A stretch of 33,877 bases of DNA from Clostridiaceae bacterium (GCA_016290665.1 JAEEUW010000015.1:1-33877); one strand, 5' to 3'. Positions 17,059 to 27,365 are shown, counted from the first letter of the stretch. Made by a program: numbers and translations. The notes: generated by a model not told the origin, from the sequence alone.

Positions 17059-18933
17059 TTATCTGGAAAACAGGTGCGTCATGCGCCAGATCAGGCGGTG
17101 GAAGAAGCCGACGATATTGCCGAAAAAGCCGGTGTGCTCGCCGTGGCACTGCGGGCAGAAGGTCTTGCCGCAGCGGGTGCAGACGCCGCTGTCGTTGATG
17201 TCGTGGCCGAGGGCGGGAATCGTCTGGCGCTCCCTTGCAGAGCAGCCCGCGCAGGCCACGTCGTGCAGACCGTCTTCGGTGCAGGTGGCGGCCTTCACAA
17301 GGGCGACTTCCTTCCATTGATGGAAATGCACCTTGCCGCGCGTGTCAAGGCGGATCGTCATATGGTGTCCGCTGTCCGACAGGAACTGCACCCGGATGCC
17401 GGAGGCCAGACGGCCGGCGCGGGTGTCGGCGCCCTCTCTGGCATAGATCGGCAGATTCAGCGCGGAGCCGAGGCCCGGGAAGCCCTTGTTCCAGTAGGCG
17501 GCGTCATAGAACGGGTTGCCGACGTAAACGTTGCTTTCGCTGCCGAGGAAGGTGAAGTGTTCGCCGTCGCTCGATTCCGGATACAGCGGCATGACGGCCG
17601 GATGGTGGTCAGGATTGTTGACCGCATTGTCGTCGGTATATTTGTCAAAGGTGTTCATGTCCACATGCCAGAGGATGACGCCGCTGGTCAGGCTGGCGCC
17701 CTCATAGCCCATCGGCAGTCCGGCGTCCCACTTTTGCGGCTGGCGGTTTTCCAGCAGGTAGTATTCGTTTTCATTCTGCGTTTCAATCCGCACGGCGGCA
17801 AAATCCTGGTTCGCGGCGCCGTAGCTTTGGCTGATGACGCTGTAATCGCCGTCGGTCTTTGCTTCGGCGGGCTCAATCCAGCCCAGCACATAACGACTCC
17901 AGGCGTCCATGGAATAGGGCATGAAGCCGCCGTCGGGGTTGATGCCCCACGAGCCGGACGCCATGACGCTGGCGTTGAGCACGTCGTAGTCGCCCCATTC
18001 GCCGCGGGTGTCATAGACGGTGTTATAGAGATCGGGCAGACCGAGATAGTGGCCCAGCTCGTGCGCCAGCACGCTGATCGGCTCCATCTGGTCGCGCGCC
18101 ATCTGCTCGGCGATCGCGATATAGGACGACACCTTGACGCCGTCGGGCTTCGGCTCGGTCATCTGCTTGTTGCTCCAGCCGTAATCCTCAATCATCTCGG
18201 TCAGCGACCAGGCGTGCGCCCAAAGGTACTTGGCAACGCCCTCCACAAAGCCGTTTTCGTCAATCGCGGAGGCTTCGAACCCGGCGAACACCAGCGCGAT
18301 TGCCAGCTCGCTGGTGCCGATCTCGCCGTCGTGATCCGCATCATACTGCGCAAAGTCCATGTATTTGCCGGCTTCATTGATCGCGTCGCAGATCGCGCGC
18401 GCCATGGCGAGGTCACGCAGCTTGACGCCCGTCTGCGTCAGGCCGACGCCGGTCCAGTTGTCGTGGTTGCGGTTCACGGTGACGTGAATCACGCCGTCGT
18501 CCGCGCGGTCGGCCCGGTTGGTGTTGCCGTCAACGCCGCAGGCGCTGCTTTCGCGCACCGGATCAAACGTGAACTTGCCGAACGACATATCGCTGTAATA
18601 GGCGCGCAGGGATTCCTGCGAGCGGTAGATCTCGTTCGCCCAGTCGTAATCGTCGCGGTAGCCGATATCCCGAAAGCCGATCACCAGCGTCAAAAGCGGA
18701 ATATCCCTGGTGGTCTCGCCCGGGCGCGGAATCCGGCGCGGGCCGCCCTTCTGCCCGGCTGGAATCCGGTCGAGCGTGACCAGCTCGCCCGGGTGCGACC
18801 GGCAAAGCGCCTCCTGCCCTGTGTAGGGGCTGCCCGGCGCGGCGGGTACGGCGAACGCCGCCGCAGCAAACGCGGCGAGGCACAGCAGCACGAGCGCAAC
18901 CGTCAGCGTCAGCTTCAGACTGTTTCTTTTCAT
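17059..18933 (-). CDS. Secreted M6-family metalloprotease with EF-hand-like loop and Cys-rich C-terminus
   Basis: Signal peptide; VLAHELGHYLGLPDLYNT zinc motif; DADHDGEIGTSE; C-terminal CGKTFCPQCHGEHTGFFGNIVGFFHRLIWRMTHLFSR. Confidence 0.85.
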   Translation of the reverse strand: MKRNSLKLTLTVALVLLCLAAFAAAAFAVPAAPGSPYTGQEALCRSHPGELVTLDRIPAGQKGGPRRIPRPGETTRDIPLLTLVIGFRDIGYRDDYDWANEIYRSQESLRAYYSDMSFGKFTFDPVRESSACGVDGNTNRADRADDGVIHVTVNRNHDNWTGVGLTQTGVKLRDLAMARAICDAINEAGKYMDFAQYDADHDGEIGTSELAIALVFAGFEASAIDENGFVEGVAKYLWAHAWSLTEMIEDYGWSNKQMTEPKPDGVKVSSYIAIAEQMARDQMEPISVLAHELGHYLGLPDLYNTVYDTRGEWGDYDVLNASVMASGSWGINPDGGFMPYSMDAWSRYVLGWIEPAEAKTDGDYSVISQSYGAANQDFAAVRIETQNENEYYLLENRQPQKWDAGLPMGYEGASLTSGVILWHVDMNTFDKYTDDNAVNNPDHHPAVMPLYPESSDGEHFTFLGSESNVYVGNPFYDAAYWNKGFPGLGSALNLPIYAREGADTRAGRLASGIRVQFLSDSGHHMTIRLDTRGKVHFHQWKEVALVKAATCTEDGLHDVACAGCSARERQTIPALGHDINDSGVCTRCGKTFCPQCHGEHTGFFGNIVGFFHRLIWRMTHLFSR

Positions 18934-19044
18934 GGGGTCTCAGATCCTTTCCAAAGGGGTTCTGCCATTATCTTACAACAGGATTATGACAATTGTGTTG
19001 CAAAAAGAAAAAAAGTGCGGCGGATGGTCCGCCGCAAAGCTGTC

Positions 19045-20544
19045 TTATTCCTTATAGCCGAAATAGATGTTTTCGTCATAGACGTTGTTCTCGTCCTTGC
19101 TGTGGTGGGCATACCAGACCTGGGCGAAGAACGGGTTGACCTTGGCTTCCGCGTCGTAGTTCCACGGCATCGGCAGGCACTCGGGGCACCAGTGGCCGCC
19201 CTTGAGCACCAGATTCTGCGACATCTCGAATTCGTGGCCGCAGGCGCATTTCCATTTGATGGGCGTATAGACGTCCTTCGGCAGCTTTTTCTGAAGGCAT
19301 TCGCCGCCGCGGAAGGCCGCCGCCTTTTTGAGATCGTCAAGCGTCAGCTCATCGAACGGCTTGGTCTCGTCATAGCCGTGGTCAAGGATGTTTTCGGGGT
19401 GCTCCTTGTCGGGGATGACGATCTTGAAGTTCTTCCAGGAGCCGATGCTGTTATAGGCTTCGATGGAGCCGTAATAGGCGGTCACGCGGTCGCGGATGCC
19501 GTTGTCAATCCACGACTGGGTGCCGTAGAGTGAGGTATTCGCGATCGGGCGCATCATATACTGCTTGACGAGGCCCAGGGGCGCCAGGCCGGACATACGG
19601 TAATAGAACGGCGCTTTCTTGGCAATGCCCTTGAAGTATTCCTTCACGGGCACGTTGGCGCGGAAGTGCAGGATCTCTTCGAGCTCGTCGGCGTCGGTGT
19701 ACCACTGGCCGTGGAAGTTCTGCAGCGTGAACCACTGTGGATCAAACAGCTTTTTCACCACGTCCTTGCCGCGCATACCGATGGCGGACAGCAGGTATTC
19801 TTCGAACTCGTAGTTGGTCAGACGGTAGTCGTGGCCGGAGGAGATGTTATAGAACCGGCGCCAGAAGGTTTCGGGCACGCGGGCGTTGCAGACCTTGGCC
19901 ATCAGGCGACCGGAATCCTCCACCGTGGCCCATTCCAGCATGCCGTTGATGGGCACGTGGTACATGATCGGCTCCATGTTGTAGATGATGTCGGCATACA
20001 GAATGCCGGTCTGGCGCATCGAGACCCAGTATCTGAGGCCCGAATCGGCCAGAATGCGCTCGGCCATGACCTTGCTGATGGCGTAGTGGTCATAGACGCT
20101 GATCTGGATCGGGTCGCCGCAGCGGCCCCAGTGCACCGGCGCGTTGCGGTCGCCGGTTTCGGCCACGGTGCCGATGTAAACCACCTTGATGCTGTCGGGA
20201 TCCGGCTGCGCTTTCACGGCGTCCACAATGTTCTGCATGGCCGTGGTGTTGGTGAAGATCGTGCGCTTCGGAAAATAGTCCGCGGCGGGAGACACCATGC
20301 CGCCGACGTGCAGCACGTAATCGGCGCCGGTGACGCAGGCGAGCACGTCCTCATAGACGGTCAGGTCGCCCCAATAGAGCGTCACGTTGGGGTCGCCCAC
20401 GTAGGGCGCAAACTTGTCGCGGTTCTTTTTGCTGTCGCGGTTGAGCACCACGATATGATACATATGACGGCGGGCATAGAGCTCCTTGAACGCAGCAAAG
20501 CCCATGTTGCCGGAAGAACCTGTCAGGAATACGGTGGTTTTCAT
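19045..20544 (-). CDS. NAD(P)-dependent epimerase/dehydratase (extended SDR) with C-terminal zinc-ribbon/treble-clef-like tail
   Basis: VFLTGSSGNMGFAAFKEL (GxxGxxG), YDHYAISKVMAE (YxxxK); C-terminus WKCACGHEFEMSQNLVLKGGHWCPEC. Confidence 0.85.
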   Translation of the reverse strand: MKTTVFLTGSSGNMGFAAFKELYARRHMYHIVVLNRDSKKNRDKFAPYVGDPNVTLYWGDLTVYEDVLACVTGADYVLHVGGMVSPAADYFPKRTIFTNTTAMQNIVDAVKAQPDPDSIKVVYIGTVAETGDRNAPVHWGRCGDPIQISVYDHYAISKVMAERILADSGLRYWVSMRQTGILYADIIYNMEPIMYHVPINGMLEWATVEDSGRLMAKVCNARVPETFWRRFYNISSGHDYRLTNYEFEEYLLSAIGMRGKDVVKKLFDPQWFTLQNFHGQWYTDADELEEILHFRANVPVKEYFKGIAKKAPFYYRMSGLAPLGLVKQYMMRPIANTSLYGTQSWIDNGIRDRVTAYYGSIEAYNSIGSWKNFKIVIPDKEHPENILDHGYDETKPFDELTLDDLKKAAAFRGGECLQKKLPKDVYTPIKWKCACGHEFEMSQNLVLKGGHWCPECLPMPWNYDAEAKVNPFFAQVWYAHHSKDENNVYDENIYFGYKE

Positions 20545-20740
20545 CAAAAGGTCACTCCTTCGACTGAATTCGGCGCACAGCCGTACATTGCCATTATAGC
20601 ACAATCGTGCCCCGGTTTGTGAATAAACCGTTAATCTTTTTGCAAAGAATTTGTGAAGTTTCGTTTCGGCTTCCCAAAAGCCGGAAGCGCGCCCGAAAGC
20701 GCAGAGCGCCGCAGGGTTCCCCGCGGCGCCGCCTTCTTTT

Positions 20741-21364
20741 TTAAAACGGTTCCTTGGCCGAAACCGTCATTTTTTCCCCGGTGTCCGGGCGGCGGAACGT
20801 GACCGACCGGGACCAGAGGCAAAGCCCCGCTTCGCCGTCCCTTGCGCCGTAGCGGCGGTCGCCCAGCAGCGGATGCTTCCGCGACGCGAACTGCACGCGG
20901 ATCTGATGGGTGCGCCCGGTGTCGAGCAGAACCGCCACGCGGGACGTTTCCCCGTCGCTCTGCTCGGTCTCATAAAACAGCCTGGCGGCGCGCACGCCCT
21001 TGCGCGGGCGGTTCACCACGAAGACCTTGTTGGTGCGCGCGTCCTTGAACAATAAATCCTCCAGCACGCCCTGCGGCGGCTCCATGACGCCGTGAATCCG
21101 CGCGACGTAGCGCTTTTCAAGCGTCCGTTCGGCAATCTGTCGGTTCAGCGCGGCAGCAGCCGCATCCGTTTTTGCAAAGAGCATGACGCCGCCCACGGCG
21201 CGGTCGAGCCGATGGACCGGATAGATTTCGCCGCCGGTCTGCCGCTGCAGCAGCTGCACGAGATCCGGCGCCCCGCCCGGCGCGCTCTGCGAAAGCAGCC
21301 CGGCCGGCTTGACGCAGCAAAGAACGCTGTCGTCTTCATATAAGATTTCGATCGGTTGTTCCAT
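20741..21364 (-). CDS. RluA-family pseudouridine synthase
   Basis: IYPVHRLDRAVGGVMLFAKT, TLEKRYVARIHG, LLDTGRTHQIRVQFASRKHPLLGDRRYG. Confidence 0.92.
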   Translation of the reverse strand: MEQPIEILYEDDSVLCCVKPAGLLSQSAPGGAPDLVQLLQRQTGGEIYPVHRLDRAVGGVMLFAKTDAAAAALNRQIAERTLEKRYVARIHGVMEPPQGVLEDLLFKDARTNKVFVVNRPRKGVRAARLFYETEQSDGETSRVAVLLDTGRTHQIRVQFASRKHPLLGDRRYGARDGEAGLCLWSRSVTFRRPDTGEKMTVSAKEPF

Positions 21365-21395
21365 ATTACGCCCTTCCGTTCAGCACAAGGAAAGA

Positions 21396-21426
21396 ACAGG
21401 GTACAGCTTTTTTGTCTGTACCCTGT
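21396..21426 (-). terminator. Intrinsic terminator downstream of rny
   Basis: ACAGGGTACAG/CTGTACCCTGT 11-bp stem, followed on the minus strand by TCTTTCC. Confidence 0.55.
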
Positions 21427-21477
21427 ATCCTTTGAACTTTGTTTTTTCGGCCTTCGCGAAAGACGGCGGTCCTGCGC

Positions 21478-23034
21478 TTATTTCGCGTAGTCGACTGCGC
21501 GGGTCTCGCGGATCATGTTCACCTTGATCTGGCCGGGGTATTCCATCTCCTGCTCGATCTTCTCCACGATCTGACGGGCCACAAGCACCATCTCTTCGTC
21601 GGAGATCTTGTCGGGCTTCACGATCACGCGGACTTCGCGGCCCGCCTGAATCGCATAGGCGCTGTCGACGCCCTTGAACGACTTGGTGAGATCCTCCAGC
21701 TGCTGCAGACGCTTGATGTAGTTCTGCAGGTTTTCGCGCCGCGCGCCGGGACGGGCAGCCGAAATGGCGTCCGCCGCCTGCACAAGCACCGCGACCGCGC
21801 TCTTGGGTTCCACATCGCCGTGGTGCGCGTGAATCGCGTTGACGACGACGTCGTTTTCTTTATACTTCTTGGCCACTTCCACGCCCAGTTCGATGTGGGA
21901 GCCTTCCTGCTCGTGGTCCAGCGCCTTGCCGATGTCATGCAGCAATCCGGCGCGCTTGGCCAGCTTGACGTCCACGCCCAGCTCGGAAGCCATGAGGCCG
22001 GCGATGTAGGACACCTCCAGCGAATGGTTCAGCACGTTCTGGCCGTAGCTCGTGCGGTATTTCAGGCGGCCGAGCAGCTTGACCAGCTCGTGGTGGACGC
22101 CGTTGACGCCCGCGTCGACCACGGCGCGTTCGCCCGCCTGGCGGATGGTCTGATCCACGTCGCGCTTGGCTTTTTCATGAATCTTTTCAATCAGCGCGGG
22201 ATGGATCCGGCCGTCGGCAATCAGCTTTTCCAGCGTGATGCGCGCCACCTCGCGGCGGACGGGGTCAAACGAGGAAAGCGTAATCGCTTCCGGCGTATCG
22301 TCGATGATGAGGTCGACGCCGGTAATCTGTTCCAGCGTGCGGATGTTGCGGCCCTCGCGGCCGATGATGCGGCCCTTCATTTCGTCGTTGGGCAGCGCCA
22401 CAACGGAAACCGTGGTCTCCGACACCTGGTCGGCGGCGCAGCGCTGAATCGCGGTGGTGATAATCTCACGCGCAAGCGCGTCGGCTTCGTCGCGGGTCTT
22501 TTCTTCGAACTCCATGATCTTGACCGCTTTTTCGCGCGTCAGGGTCTGTTCGAGTTCCTGCAGCAAATAGACTTTGGCCTGTTCTTTTGTATAGCCTGAT
22601 ATTTTTTCAAGCATTTCCAACTGGCTTCTTTTGATGCTTTCTGCTTCGGTAAGTTGGGCTTCGGCCTTCTTGATTCTGTCGTTGAGCGTTTCGTCCTTCT
22701 TTTCAAGGGCGTCGATCTTCTTATCAAGACTTTCTTCCTTCTGAATCAGCCGGCGTTCCTGACGCTGGACCTCACTGCGCCGGTCGCGCAGCTCGCGTTC
22801 CGTTTCGGTCCGCGTTTTGTGGATCTCGTCCTTGGCTTCCAGAATGGCTTCTTTCTTCCTGGTTTCGGCTTCGCTCACGGCGCGGTTGATGATGCGCGTC
22901 GCCTCCTCTTCGGCGGACCCGATCAGACCTTCGGCGGTCTTTTTGCGGTGACTTCCGCCAAGCACGAAACCAAGCAACCCGAACACGACCGCGCAAGCCG
23001 CGGCAATGATCAGTGTGACAATCCAATTATCCAA
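21478..23034 (-). CDS. rny: Ribonuclease Y
   Basis: N-terminal TM helix, long coiled coil, KH domain ([33 protein letters not shown]), HD domain ([18 protein letters not shown]), [20 protein letters not shown] end. Confidence 0.98.
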   Translation of the reverse strand: MDNWIVTLIIAAACAVVFGLLGFVLGGSHRKKTAEGLIGSAEEEATRIINRAVSEAETRKKEAILEAKDEIHKTRTETERELRDRRSEVQRQERRLIQKEESLDKKIDALEKKDETLNDRIKKAEAQLTEAESIKRSQLEMLEKISGYTKEQAKVYLLQELEQTLTREKAVKIMEFEEKTRDEADALAREIITTAIQRCAADQVSETTVSVVALPNDEMKGRIIGREGRNIRTLEQITGVDLIIDDTPEAITLSSFDPVRREVARITLEKLIADGRIHPALIEKIHEKAKRDVDQTIRQAGERAVVDAGVNGVHHELVKLLGRLKYRTSYGQNVLNHSLEVSYIAGLMASELGVDVKLAKRAGLLHDIGKALDHEQEGSHIELGVEVAKKYKENDVVVNAIHAHHGDVEPKSAVAVLVQAADAISAARPGARRENLQNYIKRLQQLEDLTKSFKGVDSAYAIQAGREVRVIVKPDKISDEEMVLVARQIVEKIEQEMEYPGQIKVNMIRETRAVDYAK

Positions 23035-23256
23035 AGTAGCAGCACCTCCTTTTTTGTGTTTTTGGGTTCCAAGTGTTTCAAAAAATCATCAAAAGAGGTT
23101 CCTGTTGTATATTGCAGCTTAAAACAAAGCTATCTTTAGTATTTTAAACTAAAAAGGCAAATCTGTCAAGTTATTTTCTTGCATCAAACGCTTAAATTTT
23201 CTTATTTTGAAAAAGAAAAAGAACGCACCGCTCAGGCAGTGCGTCCCTTTGGGGGT

Positions 23257-25071
23257 TTATTCTTCGTCAATCGTTTCGCCGTCCGGTTCCTCCGGCAGGT
23301 CGCCGCTCTTGCGCTTGCGGCTGAAGAAGTAGCCGAGCAGGCCGCCCAGTGCAATGACGCCTGTGGGCGCGGCCACGATCTGCGGATGCTCCATGATGGC
23401 TTGTCCCGCGCGGACGACCAGCGAGGGAGCGTGGCTCTCGTCTTCTTTTGTCAGATCGTCCAGCAGACTGCCGGAAACGGCGGTTTCGTCTTCGGGATAG
23501 GTTTCGTCGATCAGCTGGCCGAGGAAACCGAAGTCGGCGTTGTTGCCGTCAGACGCCTGATCAGCGCCGGGCACGTCGCCGTAGGTCGTCAGCACGTCGG
23601 CGCCCAACGCGGGCGTCTGCACCGGCATGGTGTGGAAGATGCTGCCCTGCGGCTGCTGCGCGGCATAGGCGGCGACCTGGGCCGTCAGGTTTTCCGTGTT
23701 TTCGCCTTCCGTGGCGCTCACGTGGTCGATCATGGTCTGGAACTCGTTCGCCAGATCGCTGCCGACCACGCCTTCGGCGCGGATCACGTTGAAGCAGTAG
23801 GTCACCTGCTCCGCCGGGCGGACGCCGTCGTCATAGCGGGAAACGAGCTGCACCTCCTGCGAGATGCGGTCGGGGTCAAGCGCGGCATAGGTCGTGCCGG
23901 AGGGCTTGAGCTCCTTGCCGTTCAGGAAAAGCGTGACAAAACCGTCGCTGCCGCCGAGCTGCGAGGCAAGGGCGAACGGTGTGAACCAGAGCTGAGTGCA
24001 CGCCGCGGGAACCAGCAGGTCATAGCTGAACACGTCGGAATAGAACTCCTGATCCAGCTCGAAGCAGCCGGCTGCACAGGCGGAATCGAACAGCTGCCGG
24101 CAGGTGGCGTCGGGCGCATAGGCGGCCTCTTTGCCGTCGAGCATCGAGGTCAGAATCACCTTCTGTACAGCCAGCGGATCGGCCGAACCGGCCGCCACGG
24201 CAAGCTTGGCCGGGCTGACGTGGATATCGTAGATCGTGTCAAAGATCGAGGCGTAGTAGGCATAGTCGACGTATTCGCGCTGCGCGGGAGAGGCGTTCTC
24301 ATAGGGCGTCAGCGGTACCTCGTAGTCGTTGGACGCGGCGGTGAGCACCTTGGACCAGTGGAACACCTCGCTGTTCGAGGGATTTTCGCTGATCGGCAGG
24401 TCGGGGAATTCCTCCACGTGCGTCTTGGCCGCCTGCACGGCAAGGCCGTTGACGGTATTGACGCCGGAGGGCAGGAACACGCCCATCAGCTCGCTCATCA
24501 GCGCCACTTCGGCGCCTTCCAGCGTTGTGCCCTTGGGCAGCGTGACGTCCTTTTCATAGAGGACGTAGGGGGCGTTGTATTTGAGCGCGGCATAGACGCC
24601 GGCGATCTCTGCGTTTTCGGTTGCGGTCGGGTTGGTAGGAACGGCGATGCCGTAATCAGTGAGGTAGGATTTCATCTGCGGCAGCTTGTCCGTCATGCCC
24701 ATGGCGGTGACCATGTAATAGAACGCGTCGATCACTTCGCCGTAAGCTTCGCCGACCGTGGTCTCGTTCAGGTCGTGCAGCAGATCGTAGCGATCCACCT
24801 CGGCCACGAATTCTTCATAGGTCTTGCTGTAGGGGTAGTCCGGCGTCGGCGTCGGCTTGCAGGCCGTGAGCGCCGTGGAGCCGTCGCGGATAATGACGGT
24901 GTCAAGCCACGCCTTGCTGTAAGCAGGCGAAGAGGACTGCGGATTGCCGGGCAAGACTTCAAGGCTGCCGTTGGCGACCGTCACGCTCGCGGAAGCAAGC
25001 AGCGGAGTCAGCGCGAAGCAGCCGATCAGAACAATCAAAACGAAAGCGAGAATCGGTCTTTTCATTTTCAA
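23257..25071 (-). CDS. Large uncharacterised surface protein (signal peptide, C-terminal TM anchor)
   Basis: MKMKRPILAFVLIVLIGCFALTPLLASASV...; C-terminal GVIALGGLLGYFFSRKRKSG. No motif I recognise in the ~500-aa ectodomain. Confidence 0.75.
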   Translation of the reverse strand: MKMKRPILAFVLIVLIGCFALTPLLASASVTVANGSLEVLPGNPQSSSPAYSKAWLDTVIIRDGSTALTACKPTPTPDYPYSKTYEEFVAEVDRYDLLHDLNETTVGEAYGEVIDAFYYMVTAMGMTDKLPQMKSYLTDYGIAVPTNPTATENAEIAGVYAALKYNAPYVLYEKDVTLPKGTTLEGAEVALMSELMGVFLPSGVNTVNGLAVQAAKTHVEEFPDLPISENPSNSEVFHWSKVLTAASNDYEVPLTPYENASPAQREYVDYAYYASIFDTIYDIHVSPAKLAVAAGSADPLAVQKVILTSMLDGKEAAYAPDATCRQLFDSACAAGCFELDQEFYSDVFSYDLLVPAACTQLWFTPFALASQLGGSDGFVTLFLNGKELKPSGTTYAALDPDRISQEVQLVSRYDDGVRPAEQVTYCFNVIRAEGVVGSDLANEFQTMIDHVSATEGENTENLTAQVAAYAAQQPQGSIFHTMPVQTPALGADVLTTYGDVPGADQASDGNNADFGFLGQLIDETYPEDETAVSGSLLDDLTKEDESHAPSLVVRAGQAIMEHPQIVAAPTGVIALGGLLGYFFSRKRKSGDLPEEPDGETIDEE

Positions 25072-25239
25072 GGGGATACATCCTCCTTCTCCGAATCTAT
25101 ATATAGAACATAAAAATCCATACTAAGCTATTATCATACAATATACTATACAACGAAACCCGAAACTTGTCAATCGTTTTTCTCTTCTTTTTTATGACAT
25201 TTTTGATTATTTTTCGTCTTACCCGCGTTCGGCGCGGCT

Positions 25240-26652
25240 TCAGTCTTTTTTGCCGGCGACCGCCGGTTCTTCCTCGGGCGATTCGCGCTTCGGCAGCGCC
25301 GGCGCACGGTCCAGAATCCGCCGGTACGGCAGCGTCATGCCCTCGGTCATTTTGCCGCCCGCCTTCCTGCGCAGCTTCTCGGAGCCCATCAGCGCGCCCA
25401 CGGCGTACATGCCGACGATGCGGCCCTTTTTCTTCTGCGGGAAGTCATAGAATCCGTGCTGCTTATAGAACTTGTGGTCGGCCTTCATCAGACCCTGCAT
25501 CTGATAGATCAGGTCGCGGAAGATCTTGAGTCCGCCCACGCCGTAAAAGTTCTGCGGCTCTTCATAGCGGTGCTCCAGCGCCCAGCTCAGCTGCTTTGCA
25601 AGCTGCAGGATCTCGCCGTCCGGGTCGCCCCAGTCGCCGGCGATACCCGCAAGATAGTTGCCGCCCACCTGGGCGCGCGCCTCCATCAGAAGGCGCAGGT
25701 TCGGCTCGTGCCAGAGGTCGCCGTGCACCAGATAGCCGACGGGCTTGCCCATGGTCACGGTGCGGTGGCCGTTGCAGAACTGGCGGTCGTCATAGAGCTT
25801 CATGCGGTAGCCCATGGAGTGATCCTTGATCGTGTAGGCGTAGACGATGGCTTCGGCAGACTGGATATGGGAGCGCAGATACTCGTCGAATCCGTCCTTA
25901 TAGAAGCACTTGCCCGTGGCGGCGCAGGAGAAGCAGCCGATGCAGCCGCCCTTGAACGGGAACTGCTGCAGATCGACGATCTCGGTATCATAGGGCAGCA
26001 GAGCGCAGAAGCGGTCCACCATGGCCGAGAGCGCCGCGCTGTCGGCGTCGCCCGCGCCGGAATCGGTCACAACGACGACCTTGCCGCTCTTTTTGTCACC
26101 GACCGGCAACACGCCGCTTTCGCGCAGCGGCACGGCGGAAAACGCCGGCGCCTGCTTCGGCGGGCGCTCATAGACGCCGTTTTCCATCGACCACACCACG
26201 CGGCTGAAGAAATCAACCGCCTGCTTCTGTCCCTTTTCGGTCATCAGGTCGTCCATATCCGCCGACAGGCCGCGCAGGTAGCGCAGGCCGAGGTCATAGC
26301 AGTTTTCTTCCAGGAACCGGTGGGCGGTCATGTCATAGAAATGCTTGGACGTGCTGATCTGGGTGGCGTATTTGCCGGACAGGTCGAGGCCGCTTTCCTT
26401 CATCAGCTCCACAAAGCGGTGCAGCTGCGCCGGCACGAGGAAGGTGTAGACCGGGTAGCTGAAGAGGATCAGATCCGCCCGCTGCAGCGCGGCGGCGCTT
26501 TCGGAAAAATCGCGCTCCATCTTCTTGATGAGCTGGCCCACGTGCAGCACGTCGAAGGTGCAGCCGGGGAAAAAGCGTTCGATGAACCGGACGGTGAACA
26601 GCGTGATGCTGTCTTTGCCCGCCGGTGAGCCGTTGAGTACCAGAACGTTCAT
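25240..26652 (-). CDS. Tandem flavodoxin-fold NAD(P)H-dependent FMN reductase-like protein
   Basis: First unit MNVLVLNGSPAGKDSIT..LILFSYPVYTFLVPAQL; second unit KVVVVTDSGAG..PFKGGCIGCFSCAATGKCFYKDGFDEYLRSHIQSAEAIVYAYTI. Confidence 0.78.
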   Translation of the reverse strand: MNVLVLNGSPAGKDSITLFTVRFIERFFPGCTFDVLHVGQLIKKMERDFSESAAALQRADLILFSYPVYTFLVPAQLHRFVELMKESGLDLSGKYATQISTSKHFYDMTAHRFLEENCYDLGLRYLRGLSADMDDLMTEKGQKQAVDFFSRVVWSMENGVYERPPKQAPAFSAVPLRESGVLPVGDKKSGKVVVVTDSGAGDADSAALSAMVDRFCALLPYDTEIVDLQQFPFKGGCIGCFSCAATGKCFYKDGFDEYLRSHIQSAEAIVYAYTIKDHSMGYRMKLYDDRQFCNGHRTVTMGKPVGYLVHGDLWHEPNLRLLMEARAQVGGNYLAGIAGDWGDPDGEILQLAKQLSWALEHRYEEPQNFYGVGGLKIFRDLIYQMQGLMKADHKFYKQHGFYDFPQKKKGRIVGMYAVGALMGSEKLRRKAGGKMTEGMTLPYRRILDRAPALPKRESPEEEPAVAGKKD

Positions 26653-27269
26653 TTTTTGCCTCCTGTGTTTTCGCTGTCCAGATACACCATGTAGGTGTGT
26701 GTGATATTGCCTTTTTCAAAGCGATCCGTCCGGATCGTCTGAAAGCCGAGTTTTTCATAAAAGCGCACGTTGCCCGCATCCTGCGCCTCCAGCCCGCAGG
26801 AAAAGCCCGCCTTTGTCAGGTCGGCGATCCCCTGCCGGATCAGCGCCGTGGCGATCCCCTGCCCCTGATGGTCGGGGTCCACGAACACGGGCGAGATGAT
26901 CCACGTGTCCTCGCTGAACGCTTTGACGTCCAGCGGCCCGTAGGCGGCAAGCGTGCGCAGCGTGTTGGGCCAGAACAAGTAGAGATAGAGCCAGTCGGGG
27001 CATTTGAGAAAGTCGAGCACGCCGTATTCGTTGTGCGCCTTTCGCCACACGCAAAGGCCGCGGCCCTCGTCGTCGATATAAAAATAATCGGTCCCGTTCG
27101 AGGTGTTCAGCCGTTCCATCATGAAGTGATAGACGAACCTTTCGCGCCGTTTGGGGCGCTTCGTGGCATAGGCGTGCACAGGGTCGTTCACATAGGCGCG
27201 GCCCGCCATTTTTGCAAAACGGCGCAGCTCTTTTTTTGAAAGCTTTTCGCCGGGGCTGAGGATCCGCAT
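26649..27269 (-). CDS. GNAT-family N-acetyltransferase
   Basis: ISPVFVDPDHQGQGIATALIRQGIADLTKAGFSCGLEAQDAGNVRFYEKLGFQTI; overlaps the downstream gene by 4 bp. Confidence 0.88.
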   Translation of the reverse strand: MRILSPGEKLSKKELRRFAKMAGRAYVNDPVHAYATKRPKRRERFVYHFMMERLNTSNGTDYFYIDDEGRGLCVWRKAHNEYGVLDFLKCPDWLYLYLFWPNTLRTLAAYGPLDVKAFSEDTWIISPVFVDPDHQGQGIATALIRQGIADLTKAGFSCGLEAQDAGNVRFYEKLGFQTIRTDRFEKGNITHTYMVYLDSENTGGKK

Positions 27270-27365
27270 ACTGCCGTTCCTTTCTTTTTCCGTCCTTTTG
27301 TGTCTGTTCCTCTTTGATTATAATATAAGCGCCGGGGAAAGTCAAGGAAGGGGCTCCTTCCCCTC

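Noticed and set aside
16423-19533. 1036-aa plus-strand ORF
   Set aside because: Antisense frame of the GC-rich M6 protease and epimerase genes. Composition (H/V/A/R-rich) is typical of complementary-strand artefacts, with no RBS or motifs.
20631-20760. GC-rich repeats downstream of the pseudouridine synthase as a regulatory RNA
   Set aside because: Short GC/CG palindromes near a gene end with a TTCTTTTTT tract are better explained as a terminator; no further structure supported.
23179-25113. 644-aa plus-strand ORF
   Set aside because: Antisense shadow of the surface-protein gene.
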